Shown here: piece after piece, positions 1 through 7,218 of the stretch
How the letters are laid out: each line of letters begins with the position of its first letter
Numbering within the stretch: position 1 is the stretch's first letter
DNA from: Chloroflexota bacterium
GTDB lineage: Bacteria > Chloroflexota > Dehalococcoidia > JAUQQI01
DNA: 11,624 nt
Reading direction: 5' to 3'
NCBI GenBank assembly: GCA_030549955.1
Contig: JAUQQI010000043.1
Span: 1 to 11,624, forward strand
Translations under genes and position numbers: made by a program
The notes under the pieces: model-generated
What the model was told of the DNA's origin: nothing
The model's input: only the letters and a program-made list of their open reading frames with translations
Databases searched by the model: none

Positions 1-428
1 CCGCGGTCGGTCTTGCCGGCTGGGAACGGGCCTGGCCGCGCCAGCTCTCAGGGGGTATGGCCCAGCGGGCGGCCCTGGCCCGGGCCCTGGTCACCGAGCC
101 CCACGTGCTCCTTCTGGACGAGCCCTTCAGCGCCGTCGACGCCCTGACGCGGATGCGGCTTCAGGAGCATGTCCTCGGCCTGTGGGCCGGCCGGGGCTTT
201 ACGGCCGTCCTGGTCACCCACGACGTGGACGAGGCCGTCTATCTGGCCGACCGGGTCTACGTGCTGAGCGGCCGGCCGGCGACGGTGGCGGCTGAGATAA
301 GGGTTTCGGTTCCCAGGCCCCGGGCCCGAGATGACCCGGCCCTCGGTCGGCTACGTCAACAGGTCCTTGCGGCCCTGGGGCCGCTGTCCCTGACGGTGAA
401 CGGCGCCTTCAGTGACCGTAAAATTTAA
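1..428 (+). CDS. ABC transporter ATP-binding protein, taurine/nitrate/sulfonate type (C-terminal part, 5' end outside window)
   Basis: This is the C-terminal portion of an ABC ATPase that powers import by a periplasmic-binding-protein-dependent transporter at the cytoplasmic face of the membrane. The reading frame is open from base 3, so the gene starts upstream and the Walker A region is not visible. The signature motif LSGGMAQR is seen at about bases 45-68, followed by the Walker B segment (LLLDEP), the D-loop (SAVDALTR) and the switch histidine in VTHDVDEA. The DALTR and [14 protein letters not shown] wording is typical of the SsuB/TauB/NrtD group, which import sulfonates, taurine, nitrate, or related small anions and pyrimidine precursors; the substrate cannot be told from this fragment. 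It ends in TAA, and a small gene follows after 20 bases with its own strong ribosome binding site, so the two are probably co-transcribed. An internal ATG at 57 lies inside the signature motif and is not the real start. Confidence 0.93.
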   Translation, partial: AVGLAGWERAWPRQLSGGMAQRAALARALVTEPHVLLLDEPFSAVDALTRMRLQEHVLGLWAGRGFTAVLVTHDVDEAVYLADRVYVLSGRPATVAAEIRVSVPRPRARDDPALGRLRQQVLAALGPLSLTVNGAFSDRKI

Positions 429-448
429 GCTTCTGGAGGGTAGTAACT

Positions 449-742
449 ATGGGACTCTTTGTCGTCCGTCACCAGCATCCGGCCGAGCAGTGCCCGGCCC
501 GGGACCCGCAGATGGGCAACATGCTGCTTAACCATCTCAGCGAAGAGAATGCCGGCCGGCACGGCATCAGGATTCACGGCGAGGCGGTGGTTGACGGCCA
601 GCACACCCTTTACCTGATCCTGGAGGCCGACGACCGGGCAAAGGTCGAGGGCTTCATGCGGCCGTTCGCGATGGCCGGCACGGTCGAGGTCTGGCCGGCC
701 TCGCCCTGCGTCGAGGTGGTTCGCCGGCGGGGCTGCGGCTGA
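449..742 (+). CDS. Small conserved-looking protein of unknown function (97 aa)
   Basis: This encodes a 97-residue soluble protein with no signal peptide or membrane segment. The start is supported by GGAGGG at 434-439, nine bases before the ATG. The composition looks like a real, folded alpha/beta protein: an N-terminal beta strand (GLFVVRHQHP), a helix with LLNHL, a central beta strand region (HTLYLILEAD), a second helix (KVEGFMRPFAM), and a last strand (TVEVWPAS). This strand-helix-strand pattern resembles small ferredoxin-like dimeric alpha/beta-barrel proteins (DUF3303 or muconolactone-isomerase-like), which is an inference from pattern and not a confident family match. Three cysteines (in EQCPARD, SPCVEV and the C-terminal GCG) and the HQH motif are possible metal or ligand residues. 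It follows the ABC ATPase gene by 20 bases and so may belong to that transporter operon. No specific function can be assigned. Confidence 0.75.
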   Translation: MGLFVVRHQHPAEQCPARDPQMGNMLLNHLSEENAGRHGIRIHGEAVVDGQHTLYLILEADDRAKVEGFMRPFAMAGTVEVWPASPCVEVVRRRGCG

Positions 743-841
743 AACCCCGCTAACGAGATTCACGGCGGCCCCGATGCTGGTCGGCTGAAAGCCCTGCCGG
801 GGGCCGGAGGTGGGGGGTTAACCGGCCCTTTCGGTTGTCCC
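743..841. other. Intergenic stretch upstream of the ugd promoter
   Basis: This is the upstream part of the 160-base gap before ugd. No open frame with a plausible start is seen. A weak inverted repeat (AACCG at 820-824 and CGGTT at 832-836) lies here without a T-tract, so it is not called a terminator. The downstream part of the gap holds the ugd promoter. Confidence 0.5.
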
Positions 842-871
842 TTGTCGGACCGGGTGTCTACCGGGTATACT
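842..871 (+). promoter_or_regulatory. Sigma-70-type promoter for ugd
   Basis: A -35-like TTGTCG (842-847, four of six consensus bases) is separated by 18 bases from a -10-like TATACT (866-871, five of six). Transcription would start near 878, giving a leader of about 25 bases that contains the ugd ribosome binding site. The position directly upstream of ugd supports the call. Since ugd and the nuoE-like gene are only 23 bases apart, this promoter may also serve the electron-transfer genes. Confidence 0.6.
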
Positions 872-902
872 GGCTGGAGACGACCGTTTTGGGGAGGGCC
901 GC

Positions 903-2267
903 GTGAAGCGCCTCTGTGTAATCGGCATGGGCTATGTGGGGCTGACGACCGCCACCTGTTTTGCGGACCTGGGAAACCACGTTGTCGGTCTCGACATCGA
1001 TGATTCGAAGGTCGAGTCGCTCCGCGCCGGCGTTCCCCCGATCTACGAGCCCGGCCTTGAGGAACTCCTCCGCCGCAACCTCAAAGCCGGCCGCCTGACC
1101 TTTACGACCAGCTATGAGGAGGCGATCCCCGGCGCGGAGTTCGTTTTCCTGGCCGTCGGTACCCCGCCCGGCTGGGAAGGCGAAGCCGACATCAAATACG
1201 TCCGGGCGGCCGCCGAAAGCCTGGCCCCCTACCTCACCGGCTACACGGTTATCGTCAACAAATCGACGGTCCCCATCGGCACTGGCAACCTGATCGCTTC
1301 GATCATCGAGCGGGTTAACCCGCAGGCAAAGTTTGACGTCGTTTCGAACCCGGAATTCCTCCGGGAGGGCAGTGCGATTCACGACTTCATGAATCCGGAC
1401 CGGATCGTTCTCGGGGCGAGCAACCCCGAGGCGGCCGAGAGGGTCAAGGAACTTCACGCCCCCCTCAATGCGCCGGTCATCGTCACGGACATCCGCACGG
1501 CCGAGATGATTAAGTACGCCTCAAACGCCTTTCTGGCGACCCGAATAAGCTTCATCAACGAAATCGCCGCCATCTGCGACCAGGTCGGAGCCGACGTAAA
1601 AATGGTGGCCAAAGGCATGGGCATGGACAAGCGTATCGGCCCGGCCTTCCTCGAGGCGGGACTCGGCTTCGGGGGTAGCTGTTTCCCTAAAGATGTCGAA
1701 GCCCTCGCCCACATGGCGGCGACCCACGGCTGTCACCCCCAGCTTCTGCGGACAGTTATGGACATAAACCAGGACCAGCGCCGGGTAGTCATCCAGCGGC
1801 TCCGGGAAGTTTTCGGGTCCCTCGACGGCCTGGTGGTCGGGGTCCTCGGCCTGAGTTTTAAACCGAACACCGACGACGTCCGGGCGGCCCCGGCCATTGA
1901 CGTCATCCACCTGCTCCTGAGCGAGGGCGCCCGGGTCCGCGCCTACGACCCGGTGGCGATAAACTCGGCTCGCAAGGTTCTGGACGACCTTGTAGAATAT
2001 TGTGAAAACAGTTACGAAGTTGCCCGGGGAGCTGATGCCCTGGTGGTCGCTACCGAGTGGAACGAGTTCAAACAGCTCGACCTGGTCCGGATCAAGGAGC
2101 TGATGCGCCACCCAGTTATCGTCGACGGCCGCAATATTTACGAGCCGAAGACGATGTTCGGCCTGGGCTTCGTCTACTTCGGGATCGGCCGGGGCCTTCG
2201 CCGGGAAGCGGAACTTATCGCCCGGGCGACCATCAAGCGAGAGATACCGCTTAAGTTCGACAAATAA
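903..2267 (+). CDS. ugd: UDP-glucose 6-dehydrogenase
   Basis: This cytoplasmic enzyme oxidises UDP-glucose twice with NAD+ to give UDP-glucuronate, a precursor of acidic capsule, exopolysaccharide or cell-wall sugars. The 454-residue length is normal for the family. The N-terminal Rossmann domain has the dinucleotide motif GMGYVG (residues 8-13). The central domain has NPEFLREG (149-156), the [12 protein letters not shown] segment with the conserved Lys204, and the catalytic cysteine Cys260 in FGGSCFPKD. The C-terminal UDP-binding domain has [11 protein letters not shown] (317-327). All key residues are present, so it should be active. A close relative using UDP-ManNAc or UDP-GlcNAc is possible, but the SCFPKD and NPEFLREG wording favours UDP-glucose. 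The GTG start at 903 is chosen because GGGGAGGG (891-898) lies at the right distance and the Rossmann motif begins within eight residues. No other sugar-nucleotide genes are present in the window. Confidence 0.95.
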   Translation: MKRLCVIGMGYVGLTTATCFADLGNHVVGLDIDDSKVESLRAGVPPIYEPGLEELLRRNLKAGRLTFTTSYEEAIPGAEFVFLAVGTPPGWEGEADIKYVRAAAESLAPYLTGYTVIVNKSTVPIGTGNLIASIIERVNPQAKFDVVSNPEFLREGSAIHDFMNPDRIVLGASNPEAAERVKELHAPLNAPVIVTDIRTAEMIKYASNAFLATRISFINEIAAICDQVGADVKMVAKGMGMDKRIGPAFLEAGLGFGGSCFPKDVEALAHMAATHGCHPQLLRTVMDINQDQRRVVIQRLREVFGSLDGLVVGVLGLSFKPNTDDVRAAPAIDVIHLLLSEGARVRAYDPVAINSARKVLDDLVEYCENSYEVARGADALVVATEWNEFKQLDLVRIKELMRHPVIVDGRNIYEPKTMFGLGFVYFGIGRGLRREAELIARATIKREIPLKFDK

Positions 2268-2290
2268 TCTACCCTGCAGGGGGGTCTCCC

Positions 2291-2848
2291 ATGAGCGAAA
2301 GCCAGCCGCCGCGGCGGGCGGTCCCCGCCGGCCTCGAAGAGCGGGTGCGGCAGCTCCTCGCACCGTTCCGGGGCGACCGGACCATGACGGTCGATGCCCT
2401 CAAGGTTATCCAGCAGGCTTACGGGTATGTTCCCCCTGAATCCCTGCGGGTCGCGGCCGAAGAGCTTGGGGTTTCGGAGAATACCCTCGATGGCATTTTA
2501 CATTTTTACGAGTTCTTGTTTCCGCGGCCGGTCGGCGAACGGGTTATCCGGGTGTGTTCGGGTACGGTCTGCCAGGCCCTCGGCGTGCCGGTGATTCTGC
2601 GCCGGATTCGTGAGCGGCTGGGCCTCCGCTGGTACGAGACGACCCCGGATGGCAAGTACACCCTGATGCCCCTGCCCTGTTATAACACCTGCGCGTATGC
2701 CCCCATCCTTCAAATTGATACCCTCACATTCGTCCGGGTAACTCCCGAGCAGGTCGACGAAATTCTTGACGGCCGGCTCGAAGGGGTCGAAGGACTGCCC
2801 TGCGGCGACGGCAAGCCGACCCCGCCCCGGGAGGAGGTCGAGTTGTGA
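2291..2848 (+). CDS. nuoE: NuoE/FdsG-like [2Fe-2S] subunit of an NAD(P)H- or formate-dehydrogenase-type complex
   Basis: This 185-residue thioredoxin-like ferredoxin subunit corresponds to NuoE of complex I, FdsG of NAD-dependent formate dehydrogenase, or the small subunit of NAD-linked hydrogenases. In those complexes it docks on the FMN subunit and carries a [2Fe-2S] cluster. The N-terminal half is the helical bundle (with the YGYVPPESL and LHFYEFLF segments), and the C-terminal half has the four ligands Cys89, Cys94, Cys130 and Cys134 in the spacing Cx4C...Cx3C, within CSGTVCQALG and LPCYNTCAYAP. A G-rich ribosome binding site (about 2278-2284) lies six bases before the ATG. The last codons overlap the next gene by four bases (GTGA). 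The residues after position 165 form a short acidic, proline-containing tail. The gene begins 23 bases after ugd, so read-through from ugd is likely. No promoter of its own is obvious. Confidence 0.92.
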   Translation: MSESQPPRRAVPAGLEERVRQLLAPFRGDRTMTVDALKVIQQAYGYVPPESLRVAAEELGVSENTLDGILHFYEFLFPRPVGERVIRVCSGTVCQALGVPVILRRIRERLGLRWYETTPDGKYTLMPLPCYNTCAYAPILQIDTLTFVRVTPEQVDEILDGRLEGVEGLPCGDGKPTPPREEVEL

Positions 2849-4536
2849 CCCTCGAAACCCTTGTTGCCGAGGCCCGGGGGCGATGGGAGCGCAAGACTAA
2901 CCCCGACCGCCCCCGGATTATCATCAGCGCCGGCTCGTGCGGCATCTTTGCCGGCGCCCGCAAGGTTAAGGCGGCCGTTGTTGACGCCCTTAAAAGGCTC
3001 CACGTGGACGCGTCGGTTGAGAAGACCGGGTGTGTTGGCCTGTGCTGGGCCGAGCCGATGCTCGACATCCAGCTTCCCGGCAGGCCCCGGGTTGCCTACG
3101 GACCCCTTACGCCGGCCGGAGCCGCCCAGCTCATTGAAGACGTTGTCGGCCGGGGCAATCCCCGGGTTGACAAAGCCCTGTATGTCTATGCCGATGCCCC
3201 GTACGAGGGGATTCCGCCTCGGGACCAGACCGACTGGTTTAAGCTCCAGTACCGGGTAACGCAGCGGAATGCCGGCATCATCGACCCGGAGGACCTGGAC
3301 GACTACCTGGCCAACGGCGGTTACGAGGGCCTCGCCCGGGCCCTCACCATGACCCCGGCTGAGGTTGTGGAGGCCGTTAAAAAGGCGGGCTTGCGGGGCT
3401 GTGGGGGGGCCGCCTTTCCGACGGGCCTTAAGTGGGAATTCTGTCTCCGGGCCCGGGGCACCGAGAAATACGTTATTTGCAACGCCGACGAGGGCAACGC
3501 CGGCACCTGGAAGGACCGCCTTATCATGGAAGGCGACCCCTTCCAGCTTATCGAGGGGATCACTATTGCGGCCTACGCCAACGGCGCAAGCCGCGGCTTT
3601 ATTTACATCCGGGATGAGTATCCCCTGGCCAGCAGCCGGGTTCGGACCGCGGCCGAAAAGCTCCGGGCCCGGGGGCTGCTTGGGGACAACATCCTCGGGT
3701 CGAACTTCAGCTTCGACCTGGTTATCCGGGACGGCGCCGGGTCTTACCTGTGCGGGGAAGAGATGGGACTCATCTCCTCAATCGAGGGCGACCGGGCGAT
3801 GCCCCGGAGCCGTCCGCCCTTTCCGGCGACGAACGGCCTCTTCTACAAGCCGACTGTCGTCAACAACGTTGAGACCCTGGCGAACGTGCCCCAGATCATC
3901 GCCCGGGGCTGGGAGTGGTACGCCGGCCTCGGGACCGAGCGCAGCAAGGGGGTTCGGACCATCACCGTTAGCGGGGCCGTCCGCCGGCCGGGCGGCTTCG
4001 AACTGCCGTTTGGAGTCCCCCTCCGAACCGTCATTTTAGACCTCGCCCAGGCCGACCCGACCGACCTTAAGGCCGTCCAGATGGGTGGGCCGGCCTCGAA
4101 CATCCTGCCGGCCGACTTCGTGTTGACCCTGCCCCTGGGGCTTGATGAGCTCCGGGACGCCGGCACCACCATGGGTTCCGGCGGCTTCGTCGTGGTCGGC
4201 CGGCAGAGCTGCATTCCGAACCTAGTGCTCCAGCTGATGGAGTTTCTCCGGGACGAGTCTTGCGGGAAATGTTTCCCCTGCCAGATGGGTACCCGGGCCT
4301 ACTACAATACCCTGCTCCGAATTTGCCGGGGCGAGGGCCGTCCGGAAGACCTGGACTTCATGCTGGACATTGCCCCGGCCATCCAGTTCGGCTCCCTGTG
4401 TGGCCACGGACAGGTGGCCCACGTGCCGGTGGTCGACACCATCACCCACTTCCGCGCCGAGTACGACGTTCACATCCGGGAGCGGCGGTGCCCACAGGGA
4501 ATCTGCGAGATAAGCCCGGTTGCCGCCGCCGTCTGA
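2845..4536 (+). CDS. nuoF: NuoF/FdsB-like FMN and [4Fe-4S] subunit with N-terminal thioredoxin-like domain
   Basis: This 563-residue protein is the flavin subunit that normally exchanges hydride with NAD(H) and passes electrons to Fe-S clusters. Residues 22-105 form a thioredoxin-like [2Fe-2S]-type domain with only three obvious candidate ligands (Cys32, Cys63, Cys67). Residues 150-400 are the FMN/NADH domain, with GGAAFPTGLKW (187-197), NADEG (213-217), GAGSYLCGEE (297-306), PPFPATNG (324-331) and NNVET (340-344). The C-terminal helical domain binds the N3-type [4Fe-4S] cluster through Cys473, Cys476 and Cys479 (CGKCFPC) and Cys519 (SLCGHG). The tail keeps a CPQGIC motif like the linker that leads to a ferredoxin domain in HydB-type proteins, but that domain is absent. 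Several normally invariant active-site residues differ: GRGG is GCGG (Cys186), the Glu of DEGEPG is Asn218, and the Lys of SKPPFP is Arg323. GTG at 2845 is preceded by GGAGGAGG (2830-2837), so translation is coupled to the nuoE-like gene. Confidence 0.93.
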   Translation: MTLETLVAEARGRWERKTNPDRPRIIISAGSCGIFAGARKVKAAVVDALKRLHVDASVEKTGCVGLCWAEPMLDIQLPGRPRVAYGPLTPAGAAQLIEDVVGRGNPRVDKALYVYADAPYEGIPPRDQTDWFKLQYRVTQRNAGIIDPEDLDDYLANGGYEGLARALTMTPAEVVEAVKKAGLRGCGGAAFPTGLKWEFCLRARGTEKYVICNADEGNAGTWKDRLIMEGDPFQLIEGITIAAYANGASRGFIYIRDEYPLASSRVRTAAEKLRARGLLGDNILGSNFSFDLVIRDGAGSYLCGEEMGLISSIEGDRAMPRSRPPFPATNGLFYKPTVVNNVETLANVPQIIARGWEWYAGLGTERSKGVRTITVSGAVRRPGGFELPFGVPLRTVILDLAQADPTDLKAVQMGGPASNILPADFVLTLPLGLDELRDAGTTMGSGGFVVVGRQSCIPNLVLQLMEFLRDESCGKCFPCQMGTRAYYNTLLRICRGEGRPEDLDFMLDIAPAIQFGSLCGHGQVAHVPVVDTITHFRAEYDVHIRERRCPQGICEISPVAAAV

Positions 4537-4548
4537 AGGAGTCCGACC

Positions 4549-7218
4549 ATGGAACAGCATGTCAAGCTGACCATCGACGGGGTTGAGGTTACGGCCCGGC
4601 CCGACATGACGGTGCTGCAGGCGGCCCAGCAGGCCGGGATTTATATCCCGACCCTCTGCTGGCACCCGGCCCTCCGGCCCTGGGGTGCCTGCCGGATGTG
4701 CGTGGTCGAAGTCGAACGCCAGCGGGGTTACCCGCCTTCATGTCTGCTGCCAGTGGCCGACGGCATGGTAGTGCGTACCAGTACTGACGCCGTCCGGGAA
4801 ATCCGGCGGGAAATTATTGAGGCGGTCATCACCGAGCACCCGCTCGGGTGTCTTACCTGCCACAAGGAAGACCAATGCTACACGGGCGAGCCGTGCCTGC
4901 GGTCGCCCCACGTCGACTTCCGGTGCGTCACCTGCCCGGCCAACTACCGGTGCGAGCTTCAGGCGGTCTGCGACTACGTGGAATTTTCCGAGGTCCGGTT
5001 CCCGTTCAAGTACCGGGGCCTCCCCCTGCGGCGGGACCCCCTGATCGCCGCGGACTTTAACCTCTGCATTGTCTGCAACCGATGCGTTCGGGTCTGCGAT
5101 GAGGTTCGGGGGATCGCCGTCTGGGCCATGGAGAACCGGGGCGCAACGACCATTATCAGCACGTCTAACGGCCAGCCCATGGTCGACGCCGGGTGCATCA
5201 TGTGCGGCGCCTGCGTCGATGTCTGCCCCGTCGGAGCCCTCGAAGAGCGTCAGAACCGGCATTCCGGCCCCGGCGAACAGCTGGTAAGGACCGTCTGCAA
5301 CTACTGCCCCGTCGGGTGTCAGTTTACCCTGGAGGTCCGGCGGGGCCGGCTTCTCCGGGTCGGCCCGGATTACGAGGCCCCGGCGAACCGGGGTCAGTAC
5401 TGCGTCCGGGGCCGGTTCGGGGTTTCGGACTTTGTCCACAATCCGATGCGGCTCCAGACGCCGATGGTCCGGGTTGCCGGCTCCCTGGTCGAGACCAGCT
5501 GGGGGGAGGCAATCGGGGCCGCCGTTGATGCCCTGAAGAGCACCCCACCGGAACAGGTTGCGGTCTTCGGCTCATCCCGGCTGACAACCGAGGAACTTTA
5601 CGCCCTGCAGAAGCTCGCCCGGGACGGAATCGGCACCCCGAACCTCCTCTGGGACCTGGCCGACTGGACGGCCCTTGAACCCCTTCACACGGCCTTTGAA
5701 AAGGTCGGACCGACCGCGACCATCGCCGACATCGAGAAGGCGCAGACCTACCTGGTCGTCGGGGCCGACCCATGGGAAACCGTGCCGGTCGTCGGGATGA
5801 AGGTTGTCCAGTACGCCCGGAAGCCGGCCATCAGCCTGCCCCCGGTCTCGGGTTACTTTAACTACCTGCCCGGCCGGGCTCTCCTCACCGAACGGGAGCG
5901 GGCCAACCTGATTTTAATTAACCCGCGGCCCACTCACCTTAACCGGTTCGCGGACAGCTGGGTCAGGGTTCGACCCGGTACCGACGCCTGGCTCATTGCC
6001 GGAATGGTCAAGGTCATCGTCGAGGAGGGGCTGGCCGACAGCGAATTCATTAACCGGGAGACGGTCGGCTTTCACCACCTCGAACCAGCAATTCGGGCCC
6101 TCGACCTGGGGCAGGTCAGCCGGATAACCGGGGTTGACCGGGATGCAATCGTCCGGATTGCCCGCATCTTTGCGGAGAAGCGGCCCGGCCTGATCATGTT
6201 TGGGGGCGGAATCGTCCACCAGGGCCGGTCGGCGGTCGCCGCCCTGGTCGCCTTGGCCCTTGTAACCGGCAATGTCGGCCGCCCCGGAGCCGGCCTCCTG
6301 CCCCTTTACGGGACCGCCAACTCCCAGGGTGCCCTCGATGCCGGGGCGGTGGCTGGGCTGGGTCCGGGCCAGGTCCACCTGGATGAAGCCCCTCACCTTG
6401 ACAACATTAAGACCTGCTATATCGTCGGCGATAGCTTCGACCTGGAAGGGCCTGACGGCCTGCAGCTTCGGCGGCTCCTCGAGCGGTGCGAAACGGTAGT
6501 CTTCCAGGGGGCATTCAGTTCGCCCCTCCTTGACTACGCCACCATTGTTCTGCCCGGGGTGACCTTTGCCGAAAAGGAAGGAACGGTCACAAACCTTGAG
6601 CGACGTATCGAGCGGGTCCGGGCCGGGGTCAGGCCGCCGGCGGAGGCCCGACCCGACCTGACCATTCTGGCGGAAATCGGCCGGGGAATCGGGGTCGAGA
6701 TTTCGGACGAGCCGGCCGCTTTGTTTGCGGAGCTCGCTGAACGGGTGCCGGGCCTTGCCGGCCTGGACTATGACGGGCTCGAGTTCGAGGGGCCGGTTGT
6801 AAATCCCCTGCCCGAAGCCTTCAGGTTCCCCGAGCTCCGGCTCGGGCAGCCCGAGCCGGCCGCCGACGGCCTGGTCACCGTCTACCCGGGGCGGTCCTTC
6901 TACCGCTATGACCTGACGACCTTCCCGGAGATGCTCAAGACGGTCATGACGGTCGGCCGGGACCGGGTGCTGGAGGTCGGACCCGAGCTGGCCGCTAGGC
7001 TCGGCCTTACCGACGGGCGACCGGTAAGGGTCATCGGCGACGGCTGGGACCTGGTGAGCCGGGTTCGGGTCGTGGCGGAGCTGGTCGGGGATGCGGCGTT
7101 CTGGGACTTCGAATACGTGGGGCCGCCGGCCGGCAACGGCCGGGACCGGGTCCCGGACCCGTTCGCCCGAAGCCCGGTCTCCAAGCCGGTTCGTGTCCGC
7201 CTTGAGCCGGTAGCCTAG
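4549..7218 (+). CDS. NuoG/FdsA-like iron-sulfur and molybdopterin-oxidoreductase-fold subunit without recognisable metal ligand
   Basis: This is an 889-residue electron-transfer subunit. In order it has: an N-terminal [2Fe-2S] ferredoxin domain (Cys37, 48, 51, 65); a His-Cys motif (His97, Cys101, 104, 110), as in the N5 cluster site of NuoG; a second cysteine set (126, 129, 135, 141); two [4Fe-4S] CxxCxxCxxxC motifs (Cys173-183 and Cys216-226); the molybdopterin Fe4S4 domain (Cys250, 253, 257, 285); a molybdopterin-fold body with TGNVGRPGAG and TNLERRIERVR; and a C-terminal dinucleotide-binding-like domain (from about 780). This architecture matches FdsA formate dehydrogenase. The region where FDHs carry Cys or Sec followed by His (residues 363-385) contains neither Cys nor an in-frame UGA, the electron-relay Lys after the fourth cluster cysteine is Arg287 (as in NuoG), and the family RGQNN motif reads YGTAN. 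Formate oxidation is therefore doubtful. AAGGAG (4536-4541) lies before the ATG, 12 bases after the nuoF-like gene. Confidence 0.9.
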   Translation: MEQHVKLTIDGVEVTARPDMTVLQAAQQAGIYIPTLCWHPALRPWGACRMCVVEVERQRGYPPSCLLPVADGMVVRTSTDAVREIRREIIEAVITEHPLGCLTCHKEDQCYTGEPCLRSPHVDFRCVTCPANYRCELQAVCDYVEFSEVRFPFKYRGLPLRRDPLIAADFNLCIVCNRCVRVCDEVRGIAVWAMENRGATTIISTSNGQPMVDAGCIMCGACVDVCPVGALEERQNRHSGPGEQLVRTVCNYCPVGCQFTLEVRRGRLLRVGPDYEAPANRGQYCVRGRFGVSDFVHNPMRLQTPMVRVAGSLVETSWGEAIGAAVDALKSTPPEQVAVFGSSRLTTEELYALQKLARDGIGTPNLLWDLADWTALEPLHTAFEKVGPTATIADIEKAQTYLVVGADPWETVPVVGMKVVQYARKPAISLPPVSGYFNYLPGRALLTERERANLILINPRPTHLNRFADSWVRVRPGTDAWLIAGMVKVIVEEGLADSEFINRETVGFHHLEPAIRALDLGQVSRITGVDRDAIVRIARIFAEKRPGLIMFGGGIVHQGRSAVAALVALALVTGNVGRPGAGLLPLYGTANSQGALDAGAVAGLGPGQVHLDEAPHLDNIKTCYIVGDSFDLEGPDGLQLRRLLERCETVVFQGAFSSPLLDYATIVLPGVTFAEKEGTVTNLERRIERVRAGVRPPAEARPDLTILAEIGRGIGVEISDEPAALFAELAERVPGLAGLDYDGLEFEGPVVNPLPEAFRFPELRLGQPEPAADGLVTVYPGRSFYRYDLTTFPEMLKTVMTVGRDRVLEVGPELAARLGLTDGRPVRVIGDGWDLVSRVRVVAELVGDAAFWDFEYVGPPAGNGRDRVPDPFARSPVSKPVRVRLEPVA

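Noticed and set aside
820..836. Hairpin AACCG-CGGTT as a terminator after the 97-residue gene
   Set aside because: Only five base pairs with a seven-base loop and no T-tract.
858..1457. Minus-strand open frame of 199 codons opposite ugd
   Set aside because: It lies antisense to a clearly coding UDP-glucose dehydrogenase, has no recognisable family motif, and is expected by chance in GC-rich DNA.
2242..2270. Possible promoter with an AT-rich -10-like AAATAAT at the end of ugd
   Set aside because: No acceptable -35 at the right distance and no extended -10; the A/T run is made by the last Lys codon and stop of ugd.
4549..7218. Calling the 889-residue protein a selenocysteine formate dehydrogenase
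   Set aside because: There is no in-frame UGA, and the expected ligand region has neither Sec nor Cys.
2291..7218. Calling this cluster respiratory complex I
   Set aside because: No membrane subunits (NuoA, H, J-N) or NuoB/C/D/I are present, and the thioredoxin-fused NuoF and long pterin subunit fit an FdsGBA-type soluble complex better.
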